A stretch of DNA of 64,000 bases. Source: Cognatundibacterium curvum (GTDB lineage Bacteria; Pseudomonadota; Gammaproteobacteria; Burkholderiales; Burkholderiaceae_D). The stretch spans positions 419,082 through 483,081 of the forward strand of contig NZ_JACOGD010000003.1 in NCBI RefSeq assembly GCF_014284235.1. The letters are read 5' to 3'. Positions 27,740-37,753 of this stretch are shown here, piece by piece. The translations under genes were made by a program, and so were the position numbers. The stretch's first letter is position 1. Each line of letters starts with the position of its first letter. Under the pieces are notes generated by a model that worked only from the letters and a program-made list of their open reading frames with translations, did no database searches and was not told the origin of the DNA.

Positions 27740-28358
27740 CTTTGAAATCGCATAAATCGGCGATCATGCAATTCCAACATTTAGGTTTGCGGGCGATGCA
27801 GGTATAGCGCCCATGCAGTATCAGCCAGTGATGTGCATCCAGCCTGAATTCTTTGGGAACAAATTTCATTAGCTTCTGTTCGACGATATCTACGTTTTTG
27901 CCGGGCGCAATGCCAGTCCGGTTAGACACCCGGAAAATATGGGTATCCACCGCGATGGTAGGCTGGCCGAAAGCCGTATTCAGAACCACGTTGGCGGTTT
28001 TCCGGCCTACGCCAGGCAAGGCTTCCAGTGCTTCACGCTGCTGTGGCACCTGGCCTTGATGCTCGCGTAGCAGAATCTCGCAGGTCGCGATCACGTTTTT
28101 TGCCTTGGTTTTGTATAAGCCTATGGTCTGGATGTAAGGCATCAAGCCATCTACCCCTAAGCGCAGCAAGGTCTCAGGTGTATTCGCAACTGGATACAGT
28201 TTGCGGGTCGCTTTGTTGACCGATACGTCCGTAGCCTGCGCGGATAACAAAACCGCGATCAGCAATTCAAATGGTGTGTTGTATTCGAGTTCTGTGGTTG
28301 GATGTGGATTTTCCTGTTGCAGACGCTGGAAAATCAGCTGGCGTTTTTCTGCGTTCAT
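27711..28358 (-). CDS. nth: Endonuclease III
   Basis: A 215-residue DNA glycosylase/AP lyase for oxidised pyrimidines. The helix-hairpin-helix [17 protein letters not shown] holds the catalytic lysine, and [14 protein letters not shown] the catalytic aspartate. The C-terminal 4Fe-4S loop has the exact Cys-X6-Cys-X2-Cys-X5-Cys spacing ([17 protein letters not shown]). Its ATG overlaps the rsxB stop by 4 nt, so the two are coupled, as in other Burkholderiales. Confidence 0.95.
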   Translation of the reverse strand: MNAEKRQLIFQRLQQENPHPTTELEYNTPFELLIAVLLSAQATDVSVNKATRKLYPVANTPETLLRLGVDGLMPYIQTIGLYKTKAKNVIATCEILLREHQGQVPQQREALEALPGVGRKTANVVLNTAFGQPTIAVDTHIFRVSNRTGIAPGKNVDIVEQKLMKFVPKEFRLDAHHWLILHGRYTCIARKPKCWNCMIADLCDFKEKTPLPDKV

Positions 28359-29101
28359 GCACCTTGTCCTTTTTCGGCTTCCAGTTTTTTCAAGCGTGCA
28401 CGTTCGATTGCTGCAGCAATGATCGCCTTCTTTCTGTCTTTGCTGGCTTGCTCTTCAGCGGTGACGGCAGCTTCCGCCTCCAGCGCTTGTAGTTTGGCGG
28501 CCGCTTTGGCTGCCAGTCTTTGTTCGTTCTCGTATTTTTCACGCTGCAGTCGCACATTGCGGCTGTCATAGGCTGTTTTGGCCTGGCTGGCTTGTTGTTC
28601 GCTCCAGGCTGACCAGCCGGTTTTTCCTGGCGTGACAGAGATCATGGAAATGCAATCTACCGGGCAGGGTGCAACACATAAATCGCAGCCGGTACACAAT
28701 TCCGGTATCACAGTATGCATTTGTTTAGCTGCACCGACGATGGCATCGACCGGACAGGCTTGTATGCATAAGGTGCAGCCTATGCAATAGGCTTCTTCAA
28801 TCACAGCGACCGGCCGTTCACGCTCTGCGCCGTGCTCTTGATTCAAAGGGATGACGGGCAGTCCAAGTGCATCAGCCAGCAAGGCAATACCCTGTTCGCC
28901 CCCAGGTGGGCATTGATTATGAGTGGCATGGCCAGCCGCCATCGCGACTGCATAATCATGGCAAGACGGATAGCCACATTTAGTACATTGGGTTTGCGGT
29001 AACAGTGCTTCAAGTTGAATAGCAAGTGAGACGGATGCAGAAGATGGCACAGGAAGAACTCGAAAGGAAAAATCAGGGTCGGCTTGCCACTCAGGAAGCA
29101 A
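28355..29101 (-). CDS. rsxB: RsxB-type electron transport ferredoxin
   Basis: About 248 residues if the TTG at 29101 is used; a stop codon just upstream forbids a longer protein, and a GTG at 29050 is the other option. Domains: a 4Fe-4S (DUF/FeS) segment, [15 protein letters not shown], at about 40-55, then two ferredoxin clusters, [15 protein letters not shown] and [16 protein letters not shown] Lys/Ala/Glu-rich helical tail of about 75 residues follows. Enterobacterial RsxB has an N-terminal membrane anchor; this one lacks it, and no other rsx/rnf gene is present. It may supply electrons to the coupled nth or to a SoxR-type reducing system elsewhere. Confidence 0.85.
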   Translation of the reverse strand: MLPEWQADPDFSFRVLPVPSSASVSLAIQLEALLPQTQCTKCGYPSCHDYAVAMAAGHATHNQCPPGGEQGIALLADALGLPVIPLNQEHGAERERPVAVIEEAYCIGCTLCIQACPVDAIVGAAKQMHTVIPELCTGCDLCVAPCPVDCISMISVTPGKTGWSAWSEQQASQAKTAYDSRNVRLQREKYENEQRLAAKAAAKLQALEAEAAVTAEEQASKDRKKAIIAAAIERARLKKLEAEKGQGA

Positions 29102-29142
29102 GCGCCAAAACTGGGATTATCCCCTGATTTTGCGCGACTCAC

Positions 29143-29178
29143 AAACAAAAACGCCACCTCGCGGCGGCGTTTTTGTTT
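29143..29178 (-). terminator. Rho-independent terminator of phaZ
   Basis: AAACAAAAACGCC / GGCGTTTTTGTTT with a 10-nt loop, 10 nt past the phaZ stop. Confidence 0.85.
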
Positions 29179-29188
29179 TCAATGGTGA

Positions 29189-30424
29189 TTAGCCGTGCTT
29201 GCGGATGAATTCACCGATTTTCGGGCATATCATTTCACGCCAGCGGCGGCCTGAGAATATGCCGTAGTGACCACAACCGGGTGCGACGTAATCCTGTTTC
29301 ATACTGGCGGGAATGCTGCTGCACAAATCATGCGCTGCCTGGGTCTGACCAGGGCCGGAAATGTCGTCCAGTTCGCCTTCGACCGTGAACAGCGCGACAG
29401 TCTTAATGTCCTGTGGCCTGACTAGCTTGCCTTCGACTTCCCAGGTGCCTTTAGGCAGACGGAATTCCTGGAATACCGTCTTGATCGTTTCCAGGTAGTA
29501 GTCAGCTGGCATATCGAGTACGGCATTGTATTCATCATAGAATTTACGATGCTGTTCGGCTGAATCATCATCACCTTTGATCAGGTGTTGATAGTAATCC
29601 CAGTGGCTTTGCGCGTGGCGGTCAGGGTTCATCGCGACAAAACCCGCGTGTTGTAAAAAGCCTGGATAGACCTTGCGTCCATAGCCAGGATAGTTAGCCG
29701 GTACGTTGTAAATCACTGTATTCTCAAACCAGGAGAACTTCTTTTCAGTCGCCAGATTATTGACCTCCGTTGGTGATTTGCGCGGATCAATCGGGCCACC
29801 CATCATGGTCATGGTCTTTGGCAGTTTAGGATCATTGGCGCTGGCCATCAGCGAAATCGCAGCCAGCACCGGTACCGTTGGTTGGCAGACTGAGATTACA
29901 TGCACATCCGGTCCCAGCAAACGGATGAAATCCTGAACATAGTAAATGTAATCGTGCAGATGGAAGCTGCCCTCAGACAGTGGCACCATGCGCGCATCGG
30001 TCCAGTCTGTAATGTAAACATCGTGATCCGGCAGCAATCCGCGTACTGTATCGCGCAGCAGCGTGGCGTGGTGTCCCGACAAAGGGGCGACCAGCAACAC
30101 GGTGGGCTGCCTGAGCTTACTCAGCTCCTTATCGTTTAAGGCCTTTTTAAAGTGCAGCAGTTTGCAAAATGGCCGTATTACCGCAGTAGTTTGTGTGATT
30201 TCTACAACTTGTTTGCCTATGGTGGTCGAAGTAATGCCAAACTCTGGTTTCTCGTAATCTTTTCCAAGGCGAAACAAAAGTTCGTAGCCAGCAGCGATAC
30301 GCTGAGAGTAAGGCGTATGTGCCAGTGGTGAGACCGGATTGGTAAATAGCTTAGAGGAGGCTTCAGCCCACTGGGTTAAGGGGTTCAGAAATGCGCGGTT
30401 CAATTCATGAAATTGGTAGAGCAT
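29189..30424 (-). CDS. phaZ: Intracellular polyhydroxyalkanoate depolymerase
   Basis: A 411-residue protein starting at the ATG at 30424 (MLYQFHELNRAFLNPL), which is the family N-terminus; the longer frame back to 30733 overlaps the divergent kinase start. It mobilises stored PHB. The active-site region HVISVCQPTVPVLAA has the cysteine nucleophile of PhaZa1-type depolymerases in place of serine. VAPLSGHHATLLRDTV and the C-terminal APGCGHYGIFSGRRWREMI (catalytic His) are conserved. Implies that the organism stores PHB. Confidence 0.93.
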   Translation of the reverse strand: MLYQFHELNRAFLNPLTQWAEASSKLFTNPVSPLAHTPYSQRIAAGYELLFRLGKDYEKPEFGITSTTIGKQVVEITQTTAVIRPFCKLLHFKKALNDKELSKLRQPTVLLVAPLSGHHATLLRDTVRGLLPDHDVYITDWTDARMVPLSEGSFHLHDYIYYVQDFIRLLGPDVHVISVCQPTVPVLAAISLMASANDPKLPKTMTMMGGPIDPRKSPTEVNNLATEKKFSWFENTVIYNVPANYPGYGRKVYPGFLQHAGFVAMNPDRHAQSHWDYYQHLIKGDDDSAEQHRKFYDEYNAVLDMPADYYLETIKTVFQEFRLPKGTWEVEGKLVRPQDIKTVALFTVEGELDDISGPGQTQAAHDLCSSIPASMKQDYVAPGCGHYGIFSGRRWREMICPKIGEFIRKHG

Positions 30425-30646
30425 AGTGACTTCTTTCTGATAAAAAGACAGGCAGTTCCCTGGGCTGTAACTGAGATTTAGGAGTTTCTGGCAACAAAAA
30501 ACAGATTTCTGGTAGAGCTTTCCATCTATTGTATTGCATCGCATCATAAACCAGTTTAGCCCGTTTTGCTCCGGCGCATGGGAATCAATATGAAGCCGGT
30601 GCAAATTTATGTTAAAAAATTGGCTTAAAAATAATAGTTTGCGGGC

Positions 30647-30652
30647 TACAAT
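30647..30652 (+). promoter_or_regulatory. Putative -10 element of the hybrid kinase gene
   Basis: GGGCTACAAT immediately before the ATG at 30656. A transcript from here would begin inside or past that codon, which favours the start at 30701. The matching -35 is poor (TTGGCT at 30620, spacer 21). Confidence 0.35.
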
Positions 30653-30700
30653 AGGATGCAGACAAAATGTGTCATTGATAAGGATATAGGGCATAGCAGA

Positions 30701-33700
30701 ATGACTAGTGACTTCGATCAGACGGAAATTCAATGGCGAGAACAGTGTTTTATCGCGTTTGATTTAATGCGTGATTCGCCTGAAATGGGCCGCTTGATTG
30801 CCAAGAGCTTACGCACGGAAGCGCGTGAAAAGCGTCGTCCGGTGTTGGGCGGACTGGCTGAAATCCTGTATGCGTTTGCCGATTTTTTTGACGGTAAGCT
30901 GCACTTGGCTGAGCCTGAATTTGAGCGCACTGCAACCATGTTTGAGCTGATCGGCGATAGCGAAGGTCTGGCCTTCTCTTTGCTGGGCACCGTTGCCGTA
31001 TGGCGCCGCCATGGACGGGCTGAGCAAGCGTATTCCCTGTGCCATTCGCGCATCCTGCCGATTTTGCCTGCAGGTGATCACAGGTTGACTGTGTTGGTAA
31101 TGAATATCCTCGGTACGCTGTCGCAGGAGCTGGGATACACCGAAGAGGCGATCAGGCATTTTTATAACGCATTAGAGCAAGCCAAACGCCTGCAAATTCC
31201 AAATCGCGTGTCGCAGGTGCTGGCCAATCTGGGTGAGATTTTTTACATCAGCGGTAATGCCGAGGATGCCGAGGTTTTGCTGGAGGAAGCCCGTGAAATT
31301 GCGGTGGATTCCGATGAGAAATGGCTGGCTCCGTTCATCTCTACCATGCTGGCGCTATGTTATCTGGCATTGGAGAAATATGATGACGCCTATTTAAGTG
31401 TGGCGAATTACATCAGCGAAGGTAGTGCGCACCATACTGATAACTCCAGTCGCGCGTTTTGTCTTTCTGTGGCGGCCTATACGCTGGCGGCGCGCGGACA
31501 GCTGAGTGAGGCAGACCGTCTCAACAGCATTGCAATGTCTTTGCTTGATACTTACGAAGATAAACCGCTCAAGCCTTACAGCTGGTGGGTGAATGGTTAT
31601 TTGCACCGTTGTCACCGGCGCTTCCCTGAAGCGATTTCAGACTTAAGGCGCGCCATAGACAGTGTCGGAGACAAGGGCTATGTCTACATGCCGCTGCGTG
31701 CGATGCGCGAGTTGATAGAGATTTTCGGTGAAACGGGACAGTGGGAAGAGGGCTATCAGGAGCAGCAGCGCTATATGGCATTGTTTGTCAAAGCCCAGGG
31801 CCTGGCAACCCGTGTTCATGTACAGACCTTACATATCGGGCATGAACTAAAAGAGGCCGAACTGGCGCGCCGGCTGGCTGAGGAGGCTTATGCAGAGCGT
31901 AAGGCGCTGGACGATGAGTTGCAGCGCATACTCGCGGAACGCGAAACCATACTGGAAAACTCCATAGTGGGTATGGTTTTTCTGAATAATGAGGGCAGAG
32001 TACAGTGGGCGAACAAACCTTTGTGCCAGATTTTTGGTGTGGACAGGCACGCTGTGCTTGGCGCGTCGCTGGAACCGTTCTACACCTCACGTGATGCTTA
32101 TCACGCCTCAGGCGCTGCCGTCAGTGAGGCCGTTTTGCGCGGTGAGGCGTATGAAAGTGAGCTGCAGATGCGGCGCGCCGATGGCAGCTTATTTTGGGTA
32201 CACTTTTCTGGACGTGCAGTGGATCAGAACCGGCTCACGATGGGGACCGTCTGGGTGGTGATGGATATCACGGAACGTAAGCGGCTGGAGACCCAGTTAC
32301 AGGAAAGTATGGCAGAACAGCTGCGTTTACGAACGCTGCAGATGCAGGCTGAACTCAAGGAGGCAGAGCGCGCAAGGATACACGCCGAAGAGGCTACCGC
32401 CGCTAAATCTATGTTCCTCGCCAATATGAGTCATGAAATCCGCACGCCGATGAATGCCATCATCGGGATGGCGCATCTTGCCTTGCGGACGGATCTCGAT
32501 GATAAGCAAAGAGATTATGTGGAGAAAATCCATCATGCAGGCATGTCTTTGCTCGGCATTGTGAATGATATTCTGGACTTTTCTAAAGTGGAAGCCGGTA
32601 AGCTCAGTATTGAACATATCGATTTCAATCTGAATGAAGTGCTGGAAAATATCACCCTGATGACGGCTGACCGCGCCTATGAAAAAAATCTGGAATTTAT
32701 TCTGCACGTGCCGAAGGAAATACCCCGCCTGTTAAGAGGCGACTCGCTGCGGCTGGGCCAGGTTTTAATTAATCTGATCAATAACGCCATCAAATTCACC
32801 GATGCAGGTGAAGTCTTTATGTCTTGCCGTGTCGCAGAGAGTAAGGCCTGGCGCGTGAAGCTGGAGTTCGCGGTCAGTGATACCGGCATCGGTATGTCTG
32901 AGGAGCAGACACAACGTTTATTTCAACCTTTCAGTCAGGCTGATGAGTCGACTACGCGCCGTTTTGGTGGAACCGGTCTGGGTTTGTCGATTTCTAAACG
33001 TTTGATCGAACTGATGGGGGGTGAGATTTCTCTTAATAGCGATATGGGTGTGGGCACGACAGTGCGTTTCCATACCTGGTTTGATTTGCCAGAAAAAAGG
33101 CTGGCGCTGGCGCCTGCGGTGATGACAAATCCCGGCCTCAACGTACTGATCGTAGATGATAATCGCAAAGCTGCACAGGTACTCAGTGAAGAACTGATGG
33201 AGCTGACACCGAATTGCGTCAGTGTATACAGTGCGACGGCTGCGATGCAGGCGATAGAGCTGGCGGATCAGGCCACGCCATTTGATCTGGTGTTTGTGGA
33301 TTTGCGCATGCCCGAGCTGGATGGGCTGGGTTTAATCAGTTTACTCAAGAACGTCAAAAATCTGCGCAGCATGCCGAAATTTATCTTGCTGGGGGTACAT
33401 GCACGTGAAGAGGCCAGCTTCCGCACGGATATCGCCTTGCCCGATGCCTTTATGCGTAAGCCGGTCAATGGCTCTATTCTGAGGCAATGCCTCGATAATC
33501 TGATGCTCATCGAGCACGAGCGGAATGCCAGCCGCAGTCAGCAGGCTGTACCGCAATTTCCTGGTTTACGCGTACTGCTGGTAGAAGATAATGAAGTCAA
33601 TCAACAGATCGCACGTGAGCTGATGGAGGCTGCTGCAATAGATGTCAGCCTGGTCGCTAACGGTCGTGAAGCGGTTGATCTGGTGTTGAGCCACCCACCC

Positions 33701-34615
33701 GAACATTTTGGGATGGTATTCATGGATGTGCAGATGCCGGAAATGGATGGGCACGAAGCGACCAGACTGATACGCCTCAATCCGGCCTATGCCGAGTTGC
33801 CCATCGTTGCCATGACGGCACATGCGATGGCGGAAGAACGCGCCCATTGCCTGCGCTCAGGCATGGATGCACATGTGACTAAGCCGGTCGATCCCCAGTC
33901 CTTGTATAACACGATACGACAATGGTGCCAGCCAGAAACGCATACGCTTGCAATGTCAGCTGTCTCTGAACCATCCCAGGCAGAGCGGCTGCAAATTGAT
34001 CATATCGATGTGGAAGAGGGTCTCGGACGTGCGCTCGGCAGCCAGGAGTTGTACCGCGACTTACTGGGGCGTTTTTGCGAAAGTCAGAGAAATGCAGTGG
34101 CTGATGCCAGGGATGCCTACATCGCAGGCGAGACCGCGAGTGCTGAACGTCTGATTCATACCCTGAAAGGCGTGGCGGCTCTGATCTCGGCGAAAGCCAT
34201 GCGCAAGAGCGCTGAACAACTGGAGCATAGTATCCGTGGCGCTGTGTCAGCGCGTGAAATCATATTGCGGTTTGCTGCCTGTCAGCAGGAGCTGAGTCAG
34301 ACTATCGCAGCGATAGAGGCAGCGCTGCAGTCGGATCTGGAGGCCACTGCTTCGCCAGTGGCAGACGCGAAGTTAGATAAACTGGCGCTGCAGAGCCTGT
34401 TGCAACGTAGCGAAGCTTTATTGGTTGAATACGATGGCGAGGCCGTAGAGTTACTGAAGGGGGCCAGTGATCAGTTGCAGCTTGCATTCGGGCAGGAAGT
34501 GCATCAACAATTGATGCGCGCCTTGCGTCAGTTTGAATTTGATGCTGCACTGAGTATCTTGCGGGAGGCAGCACTGAATCACGGTTACACCCGCAATCCA
34601 CATGTTGAGCAATAA
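30701..34615 (+). CDS. Cytosolic TPR-PAS hybrid sensor histidine kinase with two receivers and HPt
   Basis: 1304 residues from the ATG at 30701. A start at 30656 is unlikely because a TACAAT -10 element ends 3 nt before it. No membrane segment is seen. Layout: TPR-like helical repeats (about 30-380), coiled coil (about 380-415), PAS (about 415-535), HisKA with His578 in NMSHEIRTPMNA, HATPase_c (DSLRLGQVLINLINNAIKF, then FGGTGLGLSISK), receiver 1 (Asp867), receiver 2 (Asp1009) and HPt (His1153 in HTLKG), plus a helical tail. All phosphorelay residues are present. The HD-GYP response regulator 48 nt downstream is its probable output partner. Confidence 0.92.
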   Translation: MTSDFDQTEIQWREQCFIAFDLMRDSPEMGRLIAKSLRTEAREKRRPVLGGLAEILYAFADFFDGKLHLAEPEFERTATMFELIGDSEGLAFSLLGTVAVWRRHGRAEQAYSLCHSRILPILPAGDHRLTVLVMNILGTLSQELGYTEEAIRHFYNALEQAKRLQIPNRVSQVLANLGEIFYISGNAEDAEVLLEEAREIAVDSDEKWLAPFISTMLALCYLALEKYDDAYLSVANYISEGSAHHTDNSSRAFCLSVAAYTLAARGQLSEADRLNSIAMSLLDTYEDKPLKPYSWWVNGYLHRCHRRFPEAISDLRRAIDSVGDKGYVYMPLRAMRELIEIFGETGQWEEGYQEQQRYMALFVKAQGLATRVHVQTLHIGHELKEAELARRLAEEAYAERKALDDELQRILAERETILENSIVGMVFLNNEGRVQWANKPLCQIFGVDRHAVLGASLEPFYTSRDAYHASGAAVSEAVLRGEAYESELQMRRADGSLFWVHFSGRAVDQNRLTMGTVWVVMDITERKRLETQLQESMAEQLRLRTLQMQAELKEAERARIHAEEATAAKSMFLANMSHEIRTPMNAIIGMAHLALRTDLDDKQRDYVEKIHHAGMSLLGIVNDILDFSKVEAGKLSIEHIDFNLNEVLENITLMTADRAYEKNLEFILHVPKEIPRLLRGDSLRLGQVLINLINNAIKFTDAGEVFMSCRVAESKAWRVKLEFAVSDTGIGMSEEQTQRLFQPFSQADESTTRRFGGTGLGLSISKRLIELMGGEISLNSDMGVGTTVRFHTWFDLPEKRLALAPAVMTNPGLNVLIVDDNRKAAQVLSEELMELTPNCVSVYSATAAMQAIELADQATPFDLVFVDLRMPELDGLGLISLLKNVKNLRSMPKFILLGVHAREEASFRTDIALPDAFMRKPVNGSILRQCLDNLMLIEHERNASRSQQAVPQFPGLRVLLVEDNEVNQQIARELMEAAAIDVSLVANGREAVDLVLSHPPEHFGMVFMDVQMPEMDGHEATRLIRLNPAYAELPIVAMTAHAMAEERAHCLRSGMDAHVTKPVDPQSLYNTIRQWCQPETHTLAMSAVSEPSQAERLQIDHIDVEEGLGRALGSQELYRDLLGRFCESQRNAVADARDAYIAGETASAERLIHTLKGVAALISAKAMRKSAEQLEHSIRGAVSAREIILRFAACQQELSQTIAAIEAALQSDLEATASPVADAKLDKLALQSLLQRSEALLVEYDGEAVELLKGASDQLQLAFGQEVHQQLMRALRQFEFDAALSILREAALNHGYTRNPHVEQ

Positions 34616-34663
34616 GATGCCGGGTGGGGTATACCTGGCTGGCGCGAACACTCAAACCTATGA

Positions 34664-35809
34664 ATGAGCCTAGCGATGCCTGATTCCCACGAAAATGCCA
34701 GCCGGCCTACAGTATTGGTGGTGGACGATACGCCGGACAACCTGTCTCTGCTATCGAATCTGTTAAGGGAGTTGTACCGCGTTAAAATCGCGACCAGCGG
34801 TGTGAAGGCATTGCAGATAGCGCAGGCGCAACCGCAGCCGGATCTGATCCTGCTCGATGTCATGATGCCTGACATGGATGGCTATGAGACCTGCCGTTTG
34901 CTTAAGCGGGATGCGCGTACCGTTGAGATTCCAGTGATTTTTCTGACGGCGAAAAATCAGGTGCATGATGAGGAGCTGGGTTTGCGTCTGGGCGCGGTAG
35001 ATTACATCAGTAAGCCCGTCAGTCCACCGGTGATGATAGCGCGTGTAGCGACTCAGTTACGCTTGCTCAAGGCGCAGCAGCAATTGCGTATGCAAAATCA
35101 GCAGTTACAGTTGCTGGTGACTGAAAAAACAGAAAAGCTCAATCAACTTCAGCAGGCGATTATCATAGGCCTGGCTTCTTTAAGTGAATCGGGTGATGCC
35201 GCTAAACTCAATCATTTACGGCGCACCCAGGAATACCTGCGAGTGCTGGCGCAGCGCTTACGCCTGCATCCGGATTTTACGCGGCAGCTCAATGATGACG
35301 CGATAAGTCTGATGGCGCAAGCGGCACCCTTACATGATATAGGGCGCATACAACTGCCCGACTGGATACTTGAAAAACGTGGTAAATGGGGTGAGGCTGA
35401 GCTGGCGCTGATGCGGCAGCATACTGTGTTCGGACGGGAAGCTATCGAGATTGTGGAAACCTGCTTTGGAGAGACGCATGATTTTCTGCGTTATGCCCGG
35501 GAAATTGCGTATTCACATCAGGAAAAATGGGATGGCAGTGGTTACCCCGAACAGATCAGCGGCGAAGCTATTCCGTTGGCGGCCAGACTGATGAGTGTGG
35601 CTGATGTGTACGATGCACTGATTTCAGATTACGAGTATGAGCCAGCCCGTCAGCATCAGGAAGCATTGGAGATTCTGCGCGCATCATCGGGTTCACACTT
35701 CGATCCGCGCATCGTGCATGCATTTTGTGAAGTGTCTGATGAAATTTATCAGATCACTCAGCGTTTCCCGCTGCAGGCAGCACCGGTACAGATGCAGATG
35801 GCCTTGTAA
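34664..35809 (+). CDS. Response regulator with HD-GYP-like domain
   Basis: A 381-residue RpfG-like protein. The receiver spans residues about 15-135 (VLVVDDTPDN, phospho-Asp in LILLDVMMPDMDG, Lys in DYISKPVSP). A coiled-coil linker follows, then an HD-GYP domain (about 165-370). HD is present as His224-Asp225 (LHDIGRIQLPD), and GSGYP and the ADVYDALIS segment are present. Several usual residues differ: HDIGK reads HDIGR, the HHE motif reads His285-Gln286-Glu, and the Glu ahead of the NHxRR motif is Ala. HD-GYP proteins degrade cyclic-di-GMP; this one may have lost or altered that activity. Follows the hybrid kinase; terminator downstream. Confidence 0.88.
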   Translation: MSLAMPDSHENASRPTVLVVDDTPDNLSLLSNLLRELYRVKIATSGVKALQIAQAQPQPDLILLDVMMPDMDGYETCRLLKRDARTVEIPVIFLTAKNQVHDEELGLRLGAVDYISKPVSPPVMIARVATQLRLLKAQQQLRMQNQQLQLLVTEKTEKLNQLQQAIIIGLASLSESGDAAKLNHLRRTQEYLRVLAQRLRLHPDFTRQLNDDAISLMAQAAPLHDIGRIQLPDWILEKRGKWGEAELALMRQHTVFGREAIEIVETCFGETHDFLRYAREIAYSHQEKWDGSGYPEQISGEAIPLAARLMSVADVYDALISDYEYEPARQHQEALEILRASSGSHFDPRIVHAFCEVSDEIYQITQRFPLQAAPVQMQMAL

Positions 35810-35835
35810 TTGTCATCGCAGACTCGAATGACAAT

Positions 35836-35869
35836 AAAAAACGCAGCTGAAAACAGCTGCGTTTTTTTT
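35836..35869. terminator. Bidirectional rho-independent terminator
   Basis: AAAAAACGCAGCTG-AAAA-CAGCTGCGTTTTTTTT between the response regulator and the convergent ferredoxin reductase gene. Confidence 0.9.
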
Positions 35870-35889
35870 CACTACTTGAGGCCTGCGGC

Positions 35890-36960
35890 TTAGTCAAATA
35901 CTGGTGTTTCCACGCCCAGAATTTTGTGCAGCTTAGGTGAAGTCGTGGTGTATTGCATGTGGATTTTCTTTTCAGGGAAAATATACGGTGCAGCACCGAA
36001 TGCGGCCAGCGCAGCTTCATGGAAGCCAGACAGGATCAGTTTCTTTTTGCCCGGGTAGGTATTTATGTCACCAACCGCGAAAATGCCAGGTACATTGGTC
36101 TCGAACTTTTCAGTGTTCATGACTTTTAACTGCTTGCGCTCTATGTCCAGGCCCCATTCTGCGATCGGTCCCAGTTTTGGTGACAGACCGAAGAATACCA
36201 GCAAGTTGTCCAGTGGCAGACGGCGGGTTACGCCATCGGCACCGGTTACTTTGATTTCACTCAGCGTGTCATCTTTGCTTTCTATGCCAGTCACCTGACC
36301 GATCAGCAATTGCATTTCGTAGTTATCGCACAGTTCTTTCATCTTGGCGACGGAAGCTGGCGCAGCACGGAAGTCATCGCGACGGTGCAGCAGCACCACG
36401 GATTCCGCTTTGCCAACCAGGTTTAATGCCCAGTCCAGCGCAGAGTCACCACCACCGCAGATCACCAGATTTTTGCCATGGAACTGGCTAGGATCTTTGA
36501 CGCGATAGAATACTTGTTTGCCTTCGTAGGCTTCAATGCCATCGACTTTTAATGTACGTGGCTGGAAGGAGCCAACACCGGCTGCGATGAAAATCGTTTT
36601 AGTGATGAAGCGCGTGCCAGTTGATGTTTCAACGTCGAAGCGACCATCTTCACGGCGTTCAACCAGTGTCACTTCCTGACCCAGATGGAAAGTCGGTTCA
36701 AACGGTTCAATTTGTTTGAGCAGATTGTCCGTCAGTTCCTGGCCGGTACATACCGGAACGGCAGGAATATCGTAAATCGGCTTGTCCGGATACAGCTCGA
36801 TACACTGACCGCCAACTGCAGGCAAAGAGTCGATAACGTGAGCTTTGATTTCCAGCAGGCCTAATTCGAAAACCTGGAACAGGCCAACCGGGCCTGCGCC
36901 GATGATGACGGCATCGGCATCAATCACGCCATTTGCCTGAGTAGTTTGTATATTTTCCAT
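35890..36960 (-). CDS. Ferredoxin--NADP+ reductase (thioredoxin-reductase-like type)
   Basis: A 356-residue flavoprotein. The ATG at 36960 (MENIQTT) is preferred to a TTG at 36987 because family members begin only a few residues before the FAD motif. FAD motif [17 protein letters not shown], then [19 protein letters not shown] typical of this FNR2 subfamily, NADPH motif [15 protein letters not shown], and [19 protein letters not shown] near the C-terminus. It lacks the CxxC of thioredoxin reductase. It lies 76 nt downstream of fdxA on the same strand, making an obvious electron-transfer pair. Confidence 0.9.
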   Translation of the reverse strand: MENIQTTQANGVIDADAVIIGAGPVGLFQVFELGLLEIKAHVIDSLPAVGGQCIELYPDKPIYDIPAVPVCTGQELTDNLLKQIEPFEPTFHLGQEVTLVERREDGRFDVETSTGTRFITKTIFIAAGVGSFQPRTLKVDGIEAYEGKQVFYRVKDPSQFHGKNLVICGGGDSALDWALNLVGKAESVVLLHRRDDFRAAPASVAKMKELCDNYEMQLLIGQVTGIESKDDTLSEIKVTGADGVTRRLPLDNLLVFFGLSPKLGPIAEWGLDIERKQLKVMNTEKFETNVPGIFAVGDINTYPGKKKLILSGFHEAALAAFGAAPYIFPEKKIHMQYTTTSPKLHKILGVETPVFD

Positions 36961-36983
36961 ACGCGGAGTCAGTTTCAGAGATA

Positions 36984-37020
36984 CCAAAAAATGTTAGCGC
37001 TCACCCTTAGTGAGTGAGCG
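36984..37020 (-). terminator. Hairpin with short T-run between fdxA and the reductase gene
   Basis: CGCTCAC/GTGAGCG stem (36998-37020). On the minus strand it is followed, after 6 nt, by ATTTTTT. This could trim fdxA mRNA from the reductase message and give more ferredoxin than reductase. Confidence 0.4.
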
Positions 37021-37036
37021 GGCCTGGAGTGCCGGA

Positions 37037-37360
37037 TCAGCGTTCCAGGAATTGCAATTTATCTTTGACGTCTTTCCATTCATCGGCATCGGCCAATGGA
37101 GCAACGGTTTTTGTGATCGATGGCCATTTGCGTGCCAGGTCAGCATTAATTTTGATGAAGTTTTGCTGGTCAGACGGCACGTCTTCTTCGGCAAAAATCG
37201 CATTGGCCGGGCACTCTGCCACGCACACGGCGCAGTCTATGCATTCGTCCGGATCAATGGCCAGGAAATTCGGGCCAACGCGGAAGCAGTCCACAGGGCA
37301 GACATCCACGCAATCGGTATAGCGGCAGCGGATGCAGGATTCGGTCACAACGTGGGTCAT
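37037..37360 (-). CDS. fdxA: 7Fe ferredoxin FdxA
   Basis: A 107-residue ferredoxin with the FdxA pattern [18 protein letters not shown] (3Fe-4S plus one 4Fe-4S cysteine) and [12 protein letters not shown]. The C-terminal extension with [18 protein letters not shown] is typical. It donates electrons to iron-sulfur and oxygenase systems and is probably reduced by the reductase encoded next to it. Confidence 0.93.
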   Translation of the reverse strand: MTHVVTESCIRCRYTDCVDVCPVDCFRVGPNFLAIDPDECIDCAVCVAECPANAIFAEEDVPSDQQNFIKINADLARKWPSITKTVAPLADADEWKDVKDKLQFLER

Positions 37361-37753
37361 AACAGTCCAATCTTAAAAATTCGGGGTTTGGCACAGCCAG
37401 TGCAGACTAAATGCGCTCTGGGGCTGCAAAGCCTTGTATTTTAAGGCAATTTAACAGTTCCCACAAATCAGCGTTATATAGTTTGTGCATAAGCAAATAA
37501 GCTGTTTGCGCGCAGCCTGAGTGGCAGTTTGCGTAACGGCAAGCTGCTGTAAAGCATGAAATCGCTACATTTTAGGTGAGATAAACCCATTTTGCTTTGA
37601 TTTGTCTCACGCAATAGCCTGTGCAGCAATCGATGAAAATTATTTCAATGCCAAGGTTTTACTGCAAGACAGTGGCTGTTTCCATTAATATTCACAGCAA
37701 ATAATGACGGCAATCGTTCCGGCAGCCGTGAAAACCAAGGGCAGAAAGAGCAA
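37361..37753. other. 393-bp divergent intergenic region
   Basis: Lies between fdxA and the divergent hydroxyacid dehydrogenase. AT-rich in parts. No gene, RNA or convincing operator was recognised. Confidence 0.4.

Noticed and set aside
30425..30733. Extension of phaZ overlapping the hybrid kinase start
   Set aside because: PhaZ proteins begin at MLYQFHELNRA; the extension overlaps the divergent gene and its promoter.
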